DNA of 64,000 nucleotides, from assembly GCA_037039925.1 (NCBI GenBank), contig JAXRKP010000220.1, positions 86,001 through 150,000 on the forward strand. Reading direction: 5' to 3'. The translations under genes were made by a program, and so were the position numbers. This document shows, piece by piece, positions 11,460-61,119 of this stretch (positions are counted from its first letter, which is position 1; each line of letters begins with the position of its first letter). The stretch is from Doris montereyensis. Taxonomy: Eukaryota; Mollusca; Gastropoda; Nudibranchia; Dorididae. Below the pieces are notes generated by a model that saw only the letters and a list, made by a program, of their open reading frames with translations, was not told the DNA's origin and made no database searches.

Positions 11460-12500
11460 AAGGGGGGGGGGGGGGGGAGGCACCTGAAGTATTTTCTTTT
11501 GCTTTTGAGTTTAGGTTTTTGCTTTTAGCATGTACATGAGTAACTGTCAAAATACAGTCATCCTATACTATTGAAACGTTTGTAGCGTCCTTGGTTGCCA
11601 TAGAAACGGCCGCCATCTTGGATTTTGACTCAATTTTTAAAATCTATCTCCTCCCTTAGTTATGAATAAAATGACTCAAAACCTGTGCAGATTGTCTTTT
11701 CCATTCGACATCTAGAGTGACGTCGGGCTTTTTCGATATTTTTTTATATTTTTTTTATTTTGAATTTTTTTAAATGCTATATATCGTGAATGTACAAAAA
11801 CGGCGTTTTTATTACAAAAAAAAAATTCTCAAAAAGTTTACAATATATAAAAAAAATCCTGACGTCCTTCTATTAACATTGACAAGAGGAACATGTGTGC
11901 GAAATATTATACAAATCGTTCGCTAAATGGCGGAGGAGAAAGAATTTTAGTGTGCAAGTAAAAAAATCAACAGAAAATAACACAAAACAAACGCTTCAGA
12001 CGGGTTTCCCTTGTTGTAGCAGCCCCTCACTCTTTCTAGGTCTCTGGCAGTGTTACTTATGTAAATAAGATTATAAATCTAGGTTTAGATGTGCACTGTT
12101 GTGAAAACAGACGTCGAAATGACCAGTTTCTTTGGGTTTTTTCTCCTCTATATCTTATGCTCGTGCGCGTGTTTACATACACACTGACGTACAACGCCTC
12201 TTATATCACACAGCGACGGGAGGCGCAGATCGTCGTCGGCAAACGAGGTCAAATATCGTGTGCTGCCACATTTGGCGATTAACCGCCAATATACGGGTTT
12301 TTACTGCCATTTTCTTAGTCAGTGTTGGGGTAATTTACGTCTTTACCTACCCTTGCCTACAAAACATTTTGTAAAAAAAGTGTATGTCATATGGACATTT
12401 TTCTGCCATGATAAATGATCGTTCTACCGGAATATGCAAAGAACAGAAAACCAACCTTTTGGTCCAAAACTCGCCAGTCCAGGTGCCGCCCCCCCCCCCC
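11460..12500 (+). repeat. Duplicated segment, copy 2 (unexpanded)
   Basis: Counterpart of 7311-8925, without the arrays. It begins after a long G run (11463-11478) and ends in a long C run (12487-12500). It ends about 335 bp before the ACOX start codon, so it makes up the distal part of the upstream region. Confidence 0.85.
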
Positions 12501-12556
12501 TCAAAGGCGGATATCGTCTAGACAACCTATTTTTACCGATGGAATGCATTTCAGCT

Positions 12557-12584
12557 TTGACTTTGACCTGAGGGTTAAAGTCCA
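12557..12584. promoter_or_regulatory. Paired DR1/HNF4-like nuclear receptor sites upstream of ACOX
   Basis: At 12558-12569 the + strand reads TGACTTTGACCT, the complement of AGGTCAAAGTCA. This is a DR1-type site of the kind bound by HNF4 and PPAR/RXR. Two bases later, 12572-12584 reads GGGTTAAAGTCCA, close to the HNF4 core CAAAGTCCA. The pair lies about 250-280 bp upstream of the start codon of a fatty-acid oxidation gene. Vertebrate acyl-CoA oxidase genes are known PPAR/HNF4 targets. That these sites work here is inference, and the transcription start is not identified. Confidence 0.4.
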
Positions 12585-12835
12585 AATATTTTATCGTTAT
12601 TGTGATAATAATCCCGAAAGACTGTGTTAGTAGTGTTAGTTATCTGTTCAATTTCAGCTCCCAAGTTGGGAAAGCGGTATTCTAAATATAGATCAGTAAC
12701 GTGACCCAAGCAAGACAATCTAGGACGTGAGAACCTCTAGGCCGATAGTTAGTAAGCTCGCCTCGCTCTAGGCCTATTCAGTCTTCTTTCATTCAGCCCA
12801 GATCCAGACCCAAATCATTCACGCAGTGTGTCAAC

Positions 12836-50176
<37,341 letters not shown>

Positions 50177-50179
50177 CAA

Positions 50180-50435
50180 AAATGTCACTGCATTATTGGG
50201 GCATCTAACCCTTTAGTGTTCCAACCCTAGTCTGTTTTCATAAGCCTATTGTATTGTTCCCCAAATCCCTGTCATACTCCTTAGGAGTCAGCTTACTTTC
50301 CTCTCTTGATTGGTTTATGAATTTCGACCCTGAAATGATGACCTCAGAGGACAGCATAGGATTTATTTCCGTCATTGCCTTTCACTTTGACCGTCATAAG
50401 TGGTTGTTTCACAGTGGAAAATGCTGTCGAAAACA
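50180..50435. other. Region after ACOX stop: likely 3' UTR, no clear poly(A) signal
   Basis: No good AATAAA is seen within the first few hundred bases after the stop, so the transcript end cannot be placed. No second gene is visible. Confidence 0.35.
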
Positions 50436-50437
50436 TT

Positions 50438-50774
50438 AGGAAGTCGGAATACATTAGTAAGTCGGAATACATTGGTAAGTCGGAATACATTGGTAAGTCG
50501 GAATACATTAGTAAATCGGAATACATTAGTAAGTTGAATACATTTTTAAGTCAGGGATACATTAGTAAGTCGGAATACATTTTTAAGTCAGGATACATTA
50601 GTAAGTCAGAATACATTGGTAAGTCGGAGTACATTAGTAAGTCGGAATACATTGGTAAGTCAGAATACATTAGTAAATCGGAATACATTAGTAAGTTGGA
50701 ATACATTGGTAAGTCAGAATACATTAGTAAGTCGGAATACATTGGTAAGTCGGAATACATTAGTAAATCGGAAA
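50438..50774 (+). repeat. 18-bp minisatellite, about 18 copies
   Basis: Unit AAGTCGGAATACATTGGT, alternating with a TTAGT variant. Six codons long and therefore open, but there is no sign of a gene. Confidence 0.97.
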
Positions 50775-50779
50775 ATTCA

Positions 50780-51805
50780 AACTAAGAGGCTGAAATGATT
50801 GCTATTAGGTTTTCAAGAGTAGGAATGCACTCATTGGTTGAAATTAAAAAAGGTGAGAATAATAACACCGAAAACACCAAAAATGGGCTCAGAAATAATA
50901 TTTGAGTTTACACCTTGAAAGAAAATTCATATCTAAATCACTTTCTTTTGTTGTATCGCTATCTCATCGATGTTGATGGGATGTAAAAATATGTTATACT
51001 AACACTCATATTATTCTGACTCTCAAATTGACCTCAAGATCAACAAATTTGGCTCCGAAATAATGACTTATCAAGAGATTTACAAAATGCATCAGTTATT
51101 TTTCACTTTTACATTCACAATGTCCAATCATTTTTAATGAAACAAAGATTCTTTTATAATATATTTTAATGCAATATAACACAATGGAGGAAAAACAAAA
51201 CTGAATTTGAACAATTTAAATTTCGAAAAACATTTCACTCGTTTACTATATAAAGACATCACTGTTGATGCATTGAAATTATTATTTTGACGGAGGGGAT
51301 TGGCTCTGGACAGATGGACGATAAGTAAAATTCCCACATCCATTTGTGTTGGTTTTGTTATATTTTTAAAAATATTTGTATATAGGTGTTTAATATATAT
51401 TTATTTTTTTAGGTGTTCGCCTTTTGGATGATATAATTTTTAAAAACAGTTTCTGCTTTGTATTTAAATGAAATAATATAATCTCAAGTATCGATATGCT
51501 TTTTTTAAAGACAGAGACTGTGACAATTTTGGGCCAATTTTTTGCCAACTATATTTCATGCCTTTTGGTTTACATTATTTTACCAAGTGTTTACATGAAT
51601 CGTTTTCTTGCTGTTTCCTAAGAGTAAGATCAGACAACTATTAGAATGGTTTAACATGCATTATTAGAATAGCATGCTGTTTTCTTACTCAAGAGAATGG
51701 GAGGGCAAGGAGAAATTAATAACTTTTTTGTGACTTCCTTGATTCCACACAATGTTGGCTTAGAATTACAATGTCCTAACCACGCATTTGATGGTTTTGG
51801 AGTTA
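50780..51805. other. No feature recognised
   Basis: AT-rich intergenic sequence. Confidence 0.5.
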
Positions 51806-51808
51806 AAA

Positions 51809-51932
51809 TCACTATCAGATTCAGTCGTTAAAATCATTATCAGATTCAGTCGTTAAAATCATTATCAGATTCACAGTTTTTAAAATCATTATCAGATTCA
51901 GTCTTTAAAATCATAATCAGATTCAGTTGTCA
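51809..51932 (+). repeat. 25-bp array, 5 copies
   Basis: Unit CAGTCGTTAAAATCATTATC plus AGATT, with small indels. Confidence 0.95.
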
Positions 51933-52149
51933 ACTGTCCTGTCTCACAAACAAAATAATTTTGTAACCAAAGTCTACCTAACTTTGTCATTCATTTCACA
52001 TGCACTTTGTCCTAGAGTTCAGATTCCCTTTCCAACTGAGAATCTTTCTCAAGACAAATTTATGTGTAAAGTAAATCCTATACTCAAAGTTGAACGTAGG
52101 GTAATCAGGAGTAGTCTTAATTTTTTTTCAGGCATATTGTAGTTTGTGG

Positions 52150-52338
52150 TATGTGGTAGTTTTGCATTGCTTTCCTTTACTTCCACTAAGTCTGAATAGA
52201 CCTAGCTACCCATTTGGCTGCTGGGTTGATAGGAGGGCCAGAAAAATTTGCCCGGACTGGAAATTGAACTCAGGCCTACTGTGTGGTAGTCAGATGCTTT
52301 ACCAAATGAATTACCAGTGGTGCCTCCAGTTTATGTGT
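52150..52338 (-). mobile_element. tRNA-derived SINE-D, antisense
   Basis: On the - strand: ATTCATTTGGTAAAGCATCT (A box), ACTACCACACAGTAGGCCTG, AGTTCAATTTCCAGTC (B box), then CGGGCAAATTTTTCTGGCCC. It is a tRNA-like head distinct from families A-C. Confidence 0.75.
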
Positions 52339-52384
52339 TGTTAGGACAATTATATTCTAAGCCGACAATAACTAGACATCATCA

Positions 52385-52675
52385 AGAAATTTTATCATTT
52401 TCAAAATGAGACTCAAAACATATCTATTTAAAGAAAGCATAAGTTTTTTCCCTTAGATATAAGCAATTTCCATTATACACTATCATCAATTGTGAAAATT
52501 CTGTTCCCCATTTCATCAAATTTTTTGTGATTATAATATTTAATTAATTGAACTTGCCTATTGCAATAATTTATGAATTTTTGTTTTGTGTTTGTACATG
52601 ATAAGTTTCATTTTCAGTGCCTTACAGTGTTTAGATGGATTTGCAGCTTTATAAATGAATTATTATTATATCTTT
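52385..52675 (+). mobile_element. CR1/L2-like LINE 3' end
   Basis: Begins with MRLKTYLFKES (the usual LKTYLF end of these RTs) and finishes with GATGGATTTGCAGCTTTATA then AATGAATTATTATTATA, the typical tail. Nothing of the RT core is present. Confidence 0.65.
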
Positions 52676-52679
52676 TCAG

Positions 52680-53688
52680 CTGAAACTATTTTTTTAAGCT
52701 TGCTGCTTCTGTTTTAAGTTAACTGGAGTGCAGTGTGTACTACCTGGATTTTTACCTGTACAGGTGTTTTGCACACCTCAGCTGGTGTCTATCCCGGTGT
52801 TGACTGGCTTTTGTTGGTTTTTCTCTTTGCCTGTTTTTGTTTGTTGTTTTTCTATTCACCTGTTGGGGTACTTTAAATTTTGTGGAGACATGGATGGAGT
52901 AAGAATCAAAGACAGAACTGTTAGTTCTATTCTTAATTTATTATGGTCTTTTTGTAAATGTGTCTTACATGATTTCATATTTTCAAGATTTGACTTTATG
53001 GTTGAAAGACCAACTACAGGTATTTCTAAACGTTTGAGGTACTTTTTGTACCTCCTGGATTTTTGTTGTTTGTTGGTTTATTTTTGTTGAGTTTTGGTTT
53101 TTTAATTTCATTTTGGATTTTGCTATTTTTTGGAGCATTTTCAGTAGCTGGTTATACCGGTAGTTCATTAATTGTTTTAATCTGGGTTTGTTATGTTTTT
53201 TTGGTTTGTTTTAGATTGGCTTCTCATTTCCATCACTTGATATTTAACAGCTGACTGTATGACAATGTTGATTTCAGCCTTTTTGACATGCAATGGATAT
53301 TGTACCTTGGGACTGATGAAAAGTTGACTATATAATATAAGCTAAAGTGACATTAACCATATTCAGGGGATATAATCCATAACACAATAGGACTGGTCAA
53401 AAGAGATAACTCTAACCGTGAATTCACTTTAACTTTAAAGGAGTGTACTTATTATGGGTTCCACTCTAACCCTATACCTGTTCATCTGGAAACTCTTTCA
53501 AAACGATTTAAAGGGAATATACATAGATGGTGTCAGGCTCAAGTCAAACCGCCATCAGAAATTTCCAAATTTAAGAAAAATAGCTTTTCATTCATTTAAC
53601 AGAAACTAAAGCTACACTGTGTTAAATGGCAGAAGACATTATCTGTTAGAAATGTTTCAAAAACTACGTTGAATCGGTCAAGGTAATT

Positions 53689-53690
<2 letters not shown>
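52680..53690. other. U-rich sequence, no recognised gene
   Basis: A 120-codon hydrophobic frame (52728-53087) is made of T-rich codons and has no family resemblance I can see. It could be a transposon remnant, but I cannot support that. Confidence 0.4.

Positions 53691-53691
<1 letters not shown>

Positions 53692-53784
<93 letters not shown>
53692..53784 (+). repeat. (TAA)n microsatellite
   Basis: About 30 pure AAT triplets. Confidence 0.98.
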
Positions 53785-53785
<1 letters not shown>

Positions 53786-53829
53786 TTAGTTATAAGAGCG
53801 CTAACTACCACCAAAAGGTACACAGGGCT

Positions 53830-55310
53830 GAGTTCTTCAATTTCTTATGTCTCAAAACGGCCAAGTCCACAAAGTTATAATAAATTAATTTCATATAAAA
53901 AAAATAATTAGCCCATTGGAACAAACATCCCATCCATGTCATCTATGCAAAATGAAAATGTCGACCAGGTATGCCAACATCAGTTTAAACCCCTGTGACG
54001 CGAATGAAAGTTTCGAGGAATAGTTTCTCACTTCCTGAAGTTCCCCCCTCGCCTTTCTTCCTGAAGTTCCCCCTCACCTTCTTCCTGAAGTTCCCCTCGC
54101 CTTGTAAATGCAAGCCATTGTGATATTTCCTTTTGACAATCGCTGAACAGTGGTGTGAAAACAACAGAATCTCATGATTAAAATCCCTTTTCTTGTGCAG
54201 GATAGCAAACAACCTTGAACTGACAGCATTTGCCTTGGACGTAAATGACGGTTCGTATGGCAATGTCCAGCTTATTGTTCATTGCAGCAGGAAGAGTTCT
54301 GGAGGCCAGAGCTTTCCTATTGATTACACAGTGAGTTCCGATGACTGCGTTTGAGCTCCTCTGCTTCTTCCTGGTAATAAGTCCACCCGAGATCCAAGCA
54401 TTGAATCGGCATCATCAGTACAGACACCCGCACGGTCATGGCATAGCGGACTAAGCACTAAGCAACATTTCAAACATGACATTTTCTGCTTTGTCTGTCG
54501 TTTCAAGGAGTCGAGAGAAACTTAGTATTTCCTACTCATTTGAAGTTGATCCAACAAAAACAAATGTAAACCTGTACCTGAGCCACTAATAGGGCAACAC
54601 CAGTTGTCTCATCACATTAAATGGCGTTAAAAGATGATGCACGTGGATCTATCTTTTCAAGAACTTGGAATTCGATATCCTCTCTGAGTTCATCGTAGAA
54701 TCGGAGAGAGAAAGATTTGCTAGCTTTTTACTTTTCAGCTCCCCAGCACAAGACTAGCTGCTTTTCCTGTTAGCATTCATGATTTATGGGGTGTCTTCAC
54801 CCTCGCAATCATGTGAGCGATTTCTAAAGTTGCTTCCCCTACTTCAGCTGATGAAGATTGGTGGAAGTTTTCCTCACCAACAATTTTTAGTGCTTAAAAA
54901 AGACTTACATTCTAAGCCTAAGTCTACGTCATCACGATTTCATCATCAGCCCCTCTTGGCGATACCACCAATTCCTCCCCAGTCCTGTCTCTTGGGGGGA
55001 TATGGGGTCCTCCCCAAGACCATTGTCATGCGCATGTGTATGCATATAGTTAACACAGATCTAGATAAGGCATGACATATTTTGTTACTGTGTTGAGCAA
55101 GAAGACGTTATCATTATCAAATTTATTTTTTTACATATAATGACTCTTTAAATGCAACAAATTGATGACGTGCTTACAGAAACATGTTGTATTTTAGCAA
55201 AGTCAAGCCAGCCATTGTTGCATTTTGACAGGATAATTAGCTATAAAATTTGGTCACATGAAAAAATCATGCATTATAACGAAGTGTGCAATTTGGCTAA
55301 GACTACTGTA
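53830..55310. other. Intergenic, one short triplication
   Basis: 54030-54105 has three copies of a 26-bp unit (CTTCCTGAAGTTCCCCCTCG...). No gene is recognised. Confidence 0.5.
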
Positions 55311-55319
55311 GTAGTAATA

Positions 55320-55375
55320 ATTATAATGATGATGATAATAATAATGATGATGATAATAATAATGATGATGATATA
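55320..55375 (+). repeat. (ATGATGATAATA)n short array
   Basis: About 55 bp of ATG/ATA triplets. Confidence 0.9.
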
Positions 55376-55639
55376 GTATAAACAGAGCTTTTTAGACAAG
55401 TTTGTAAACAAACCCTGTTTTTCACTTTTTAAAAAAATGTTTTTTTGTTATGTATTATGTGCCATATATTATGTTGGAATGTTCTCAAGCGACTCCGAGC
55501 ACCATTAGGGTATTCGCTATGCAAATTGTCATTATTGTTTTATTGCTATGAAGCTTTATGATAATAGCAATTATAAAAATGATAATGAAATAATAAACAG
55601 GATATTCATAATATTATAATACAAGTGTTCAACGTTTAC

Positions 55640-55842
55640 TGATGCTGAGGTTCCTCGGGTAGACGTGAACGGTACTTTTCCATGATAAGAAGAAGGTCTT
55701 GTTTGCAGATCACAGTAGCAATATTTGCATACATTACAGACCCCTTGGCTGTTTACAGGGCAGTGCGAGCAAATTAAAAATCCTACTTAAAACCCCAAGA
55801 TCCCTTTAGTTGTGGATATGGGTAAAATTAATTCAAAGGAAA
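55640..55842 (+). mobile_element. SINE-C fragment
   Basis: ATAAGAAGAAGGTC, TTGCAGATCAC, CCCCTTGGCTGTTTACAGGG and TTTAGTTGTGGATATGGGTA match the body and tail of the SINE at 37780-38096. The head is lost. Confidence 0.75.
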
Positions 55843-55849
55843 GAAAATT

Positions 55850-57060
55850 TCATTCAGGTCAAAGTTGAGATTTTTTTTAAAACAATCCTACTCTTAAAAG
55901 AATTTTTTTAGTATTGTTCCTTGCTCTTGACTGTATTTCCTGTGCTTGAATTTTAATCAAATGATTTCATTGTCAACTGGTGTATTTGCAACACCTAAGA
56001 CTAAGAGCTTTTCCATTGGTTTTTGCTTGTGTAGAATTACTGTGTGTGAAATTTGTATCCAAAAAATTTTATTTGATAATGATGGGTTTGATGTCTTTGT
56101 CATGGTGTAAAAAATTCATGCTTTTAGATTTCCAACGCTTTTGTTATTTTATTTTTAAGTATATATAGATCTAGCTTTTATTAGTTTTATGCATCCAATT
56201 ATTTTAAGTTGCTACCAAGGACTACTTACAGTACTTACAGTACAGTAGTCCTTGGTTGCTACATAATAATTAATCTATTGTAAGAGCATTTTTTGTCTTG
56301 CCATTTGTTATGTTTTCATAGAGATGGAGTTGTTGTTCCAGAATACTTCTTGTTTAAGAAAGATACCACAATAGAATTTGAACTAATTTATTTGCTTAAT
56401 TTTATTATCAATTCACTTTTTGGTGTGTGTAACTTAACATTTTCAGTCACTTAATTGAATCATTTCTCAAGTACTTGGTCTAATGTCTAAGAAGCTGGGA
56501 CAATCAATCTAAGAGAGACAGGCAGACAGACAGACACAGAGAGAGAGAATGAGAGAGAGAGAGAGAGAGAGAGATCGACCTATATATCGTCATAAGTCAT
56601 TTTTAGCACTTTTTTGAGAAAACTCAAAAAGCTTTTATTTTAAGATGACCTACTACTGATTGTGATGAATCTTAAGTTGATGTAGTCAATTTCTTTGCTT
56701 GTCATTATGGGAATACATGTATTCGTTTTTCAAAATTTGAGAAATTATGAGTTATGACTTATGCCATTTTGCATTTCGTATCGAATTGACTTTTGCCATT
56801 TTGTCTGACTTATGCCATTTTGGCTGGGGTTTTTTCAATTAATGAAGAAAATTAAAGATTTTTATCCAAAAGCGTATATGATATCATATTATTCTTTTTG
56901 ACTTTGACTACTGAGAACACGATGCTGTGGGTTAAAGTCTCGATCTTGACATGTTTGACATTGAGATGTTCATAAATTCACTATTAAAATTAAACTTCAG
57001 CAGAGAATTTATAGTAATGACAACTGTGACATAGTATTGTCTTATTCAGGGAATGACTCT
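55850..57060. other. Intergenic, no gene recognised
   Basis: Includes a (GACA)n/(GA)n tract at 56515-56572 and three GACTTATGCCATTTTG-type words at 56755-56822. Otherwise nothing. Confidence 0.5.
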
Positions 57061-57067
57061 TGCTCAG

Positions 57068-57722
57068 TGTTGGCACCAGTACATGGCGATACATTGCACC
57101 AGTACATAGGCGATACATTGCACCAGTACATAGGCGTACATTGCACCAGTACATAGGCGATACATTGCACCAGTACATAGGCGATACATTTCACTAGTAC
57201 ATAGGCGATACATTGCACCAGTACATAGGTGATACATTGCACCAGTACATAGGCGATACATTGCACCAGTACATAGGGTGATACATTGCACCAGTACATA
57301 GGCGATACATTGCACCAGTTGCATTGCACCAGTACATAGGTGATACATTGCACCAGTACATAGGCGATACATTGCACCAGTACATAGGTCATACATTGCA
57401 CCAGTACATAGGCGATACATTGCACCAGGCGATACATTGCACCAGTACATAGGTGATACATTGCACCAGTACATAGGCGATACATTGCACCAGTACATAG
57501 GCGATACATTGCACCAGTACATAGGCAATATATTGCACCAGTACATAGGCGATACATTGCACCAGTACATAGGCGATACACTGCACCAGTACATAGGCGA
57601 TATATTGCACCAGTACATAGGCGATACATTGCACCAGTACATAGGCGATACATTGCACCAGTACATAGGCGATATATTGCACCAGTACATTGCATACATT
57701 GCACCAGTAGGTGATACATTGC
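57068..57722 (+). repeat. 24-bp satellite, about 27 copies
   Basis: Unit GCGATACATTGCACCAGTAC plus ATAG. The eight-codon unit keeps several frames open on both strands (for example MYWCNVSP repeats on -), but it is a satellite. Units are nearly identical, with a few truncations at 57135, 57315, 57425 and 57690. Confidence 0.97.
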
Positions 57723-57729
57723 CTAAAAG

Positions 57730-58065
57730 AACTTACAGACATGAAAGGATGATGTTATTTAGAATATGCCGTGCACATGTCTACATTAATGGACTTTTTC
57801 ACCTCAGCCTGGTCCTCTAAACCAGACCCCCGCTACAAAAGCTGATCTCTGTGGTGTCCTGTGGTAAAGTGGTTTGTTGAGGGCCTTGAGACCAAAAAGT
57901 CTTCAATTCAAAGCCAGATATATTTCATTGAGAAGTCTGAAATAAACCCCCATTACTATCAACATAAGGCTTTCTCAAAATATGAATGGAGCTTACATAA
58001 TGTCCCAATTTTTCCTTACTTTGGGGAGGGGGGGGGGGGTGCTGAGTATGATTCTTTTTATTATT
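57730..58065. other. No feature recognised
   Basis: Contains a G run at 58029-58038. Confidence 0.5.
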
Positions 58066-58070
58066 TAAAA

Positions 58071-58215
58071 CAGACAATTTTAACCACTCCCATTGAACTC
58101 ACAGACAATTCAACCACTCCCATTGAACTCACAGACAATTTCAACCACTCCCAAACTCACAGACAATTTCAACCATTGAACTCACAGACAATTTCAACCA
58201 CTCCCATTGAACTCA
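58071..58215 (+). repeat. 31-bp array, 4-5 copies
   Basis: Unit ACAGACAATTTCAACCACTC plus CCATTGAACTC, with truncated copies in the middle. Confidence 0.94.
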
Positions 58216-58499
58216 GCTATTCTAAATTAGCTGACATAAATATTTTTTTTAAATGTTATCATATGGGTGCCATGGGAACGCGCCATCTTGGATTTTCATA
58301 ACAAAAATATCTACAACTTCAACTCAAATAGGCTTTTTCAGTTTTAAACAAACTTTACTGTAACTTTGCATATGTGTTATTCTGTTCAATAATTAGCTGT
58401 ACTCAGTAGTGATTTTATATAAATTGAACGGTTTTGATTTTTAGGAATTTTTATAAATATGCATACAGCAACCTTCCAATTTTTGGTAACTTTAATTAT

Positions 58500-58527
58500 T
58501 TTATTATTATAATAATAATGATAATAA

Positions 58528-58563
<36 letters not shown>

Positions 58564-58676
58564 TTAATTATAGTAATATTGATAAAATAATAATAATAAT
58601 GATAATAATAAGAGTAATAATAATAATAATATTAATAAGAGTAATAATAATAATAATAATAATAACAATAATAACG

Positions 58677-58712
<36 letters not shown>
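58500..58712 (+). repeat. (TAA)n compound microsatellite
   Basis: About 200 bp of AAT triplets with GAT and GAG interruptions. It abuts the 3' end of the antisense LINE, as is common for CR1/L2 elements with trinucleotide tails. Confidence 0.96.
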
Positions 58713-58713
<1 letters not shown>

Positions 58714-59262
58714 CATTTCTACAGCGCTCATAGAACTTAACAGTGACATGTCATAGTACATCCAACACATAAAGAATGTCAATGAAATAAAATATGATTT
58801 AAATACAAGAAATTTATAAAATCGTGTAGCGCAAATGGAAATTAAATAGTTGAAATAAAATTACAAGAGGGGTAGAGTACAAAAATAAAAATAAATACAT
58901 GTATACAACTATAGCTATGTGTTAACAATGCATGTACAATTAGTTTGGTGGGCATGCATTCAAAAACAGGTGGTGTTTCAAAGACTTTTTGAAGGACTTA
59001 TGGGTTTCTTTGATTTGGTCTCCCGAGGCAGACTATTCCAAACTTTTGGGGCAGAGAATTCAAAAGCTCGCTCACCATAGGATTTGGACACATTCTTGGA
59101 ACTTCTAAAATTGGGTCATTGGAGGAGTGCAAATTTCTTGTGGAGGTCTTTTTATGTAAAAGTTCAGTAAGGGACTGAGGTCCAGAATCAATGAGGCATT
59201 TGTATGCCAATGTGGCAATTTTATGTTCAATTCTTTGCTTCATGGGAAGCCAGTGGAGGGAT
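58713..59262 (-). mobile_element. CR1/L2-like LINE 3' fragment
   Basis: The - strand encodes RIEHKIATLAYKCLIDSGPQ, SLTELLHKKTSTRNLHSSND then PILEVPR, and after frameshifts LPQKFGIVCLGRPNQRNP (FGxxxWNSLP-like). These are standard words of the RT C-terminus. The tail has CTACAGCGCTCATAG and runs into the TAA tract. Confidence 0.82.
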
Positions 59263-59264
59263 TG

Positions 59265-60575
59265 GAGAAGTGGTGAAACGTGATCGGATTTTTTTTTGAA
59301 AACTTTGGCAGTAATGGCAGCGATTTAATTACAAAAGAATGCTTTCTGCAATAATTTGTAGAGATACCGAAAATCACTTCTGGGTGAAATTTTGTATTGA
59401 TTCATAGATGCTATGACTATTTACTACAATTGGTGACAATGGGACAATAAATAAAAAAGAGCGTAAATTACTGTCAAAAAGCAACATTTTGAGAAAATCG
59501 CATTTAAAACTATTTTTTTCCGTTATTTGAATGTTTTTTCGCAGAAAAAAAAGAATCGTATAATACTTTGAAACGTCATACAATCTTGATAGGCTCTCAA
59601 GTATTTCTTGTCAACCCTATTTTAACTGCTCCGGGTCCCTTATACTCATGTCAGATGACACTTTTCTTATAACAAGTGCGTGGAATGTCTCATGTAATTT
59701 GCGACTGATCATAGCTAATATTGAAAATACTTTGTCAAAAGTACGTTTGTCGTATAGAGTACTTTGTGATGAGTGAAATCAGCACCAACTTGTTATACTT
59801 TAGACAAAATTTCTGGCTTTCATGAATATGATACAACCGATCTGTTGAAAGTTAGGCCTACATCGTTTCTTTTCTAAAAAAAATGTATGAAATGAAAGAA
59901 TCGAGACTGAGTTGTTTTTTATGGAATCGATGTGAAGGAATGAACTGCTCCATCCAGTAATGCAATTAACTAGATTTGTCCAATTTCCGGGTAAAATGCC
60001 TTTCCTCAGGACCCACCCCCCCCCCCCCCCCCCTAACCTTAATATGCGCACATATAGTCTGTAGACAAAACGATAACGGATACAGTAAATGTAAGTATAG
60101 CACATTACATGCAGTCAATGAAATAGAGTGATTTGATTTGATTACATTTCATACGTTTATTATCGCAATGAAATCAATACTGACTTACACAGTAAGCAAT
60201 ACGTTAGGAATACCAAAACCGATAGGCCAATGCCGAAAAAGAAATATACGTAAGCAATCATCACGACTTGAGCGGAAATCAGAATTAAGGCCCTGGTAAT
60301 CATACAGGTGTAAACTAAATGTTTAAAAAGTAGCCATGGATAAGGAATATTGTTCTTCTTAGCATTAAAAAAATATGTTATTTAATCATTTTAAAAAAAG
60401 CATAGAAAATTCCTGGTGTAATTAGCTCACTTTGTTTAGTTAAGCTAATTAGCCTATCCGCCTTATTAGTAATATTCTCAAATGAAAATTGCAGCTCTGA
60501 ATTGTTTTAGTAACATGTTCTATCATCAAAAGTTCGTGATCCAAGGTTTCGATCATATTTACATGTAACATTAAT
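59265..60575. other. Sequence between two antisense LINE pieces: no gene recognised
   Basis: Has a long C run (60016-60033). It may be an insertion separating two parts of one LINE, or unrelated sequence. Confidence 0.45.
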
Positions 60576-60579
60576 ACTT

Positions 60580-61015
60580 GATTCTGATGTTTATTTATTT
60601 TTTAACAAAAACGTTTTTACTCGAAGTTTTCTTGTTCAATTGCATAATTTCAGTCTTGTCCTCATTCAATTTTAGCTTATTGGATATCATCCATAACTTA
60701 ATTGCCATAACACATTATTCAAACATTTCATCATCGATACAGAATGGGAAATAGAGCTGGGTGTCATCAACACACACAATAATGATAATTAACATTGAAG
60801 CTGTTTATAATAACACTAAGAGGTGTAGAGGGTGTACAAAAGTGGTCCAAGAACTGAACTTTGAGGTACACCATACTTTAGGCGGACAGAACTAGGTTCA
60901 AATTTATGGTCAATCATTATAGATTGTGTTCTGTCAGACAAGTAAGATCTAAACCAGTCAAGGACTTGCCCTCTAAATTTGAAAACTTCGTTGAGTTCTA
61001 TTGCCACGATTTTAC
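60580..61015 (-). mobile_element. CR1-like LINE RT core fragment
   Basis: The - strand encodes FKFRGQVLDWFRSYLSDRTQ, SSVRLKYGVPQSSVLGPLLY (motif B, with Ser in place of the usual Gly of GVPQGS), then VDDTQLYFPF (motif C, usually ADDTQLY) and KLWMISNKLKLNEDKTEIM. It is probably the upstream part of the element at 58713-59262. Confidence 0.85.
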
Positions 61016-61119
61016 CGTTGCAGCCTTTTGATCAGGTTTTAGAGTTTAGATGGTAAGACCAATTTGGAACAAACTTTCCTCACACCCAAATTCTCATGAA
61101 GAGGTTTTCTCTCGCTCCT

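Noticed and set aside
52728..53090. 120-codon hydrophobic frame as a membrane protein gene
   Set aside because: It is T-rich sequence giving Phe, Leu and Cys codons. There is no recognisable family, signal for splicing or conserved motif.
57042..57820. Frames of 110-225 codons with MYWCNVSP-type repeats on both strands
   Set aside because: The 24-bp satellite unit is a multiple of three and stop-free. All frames look alike, which is not protein-like evolution.
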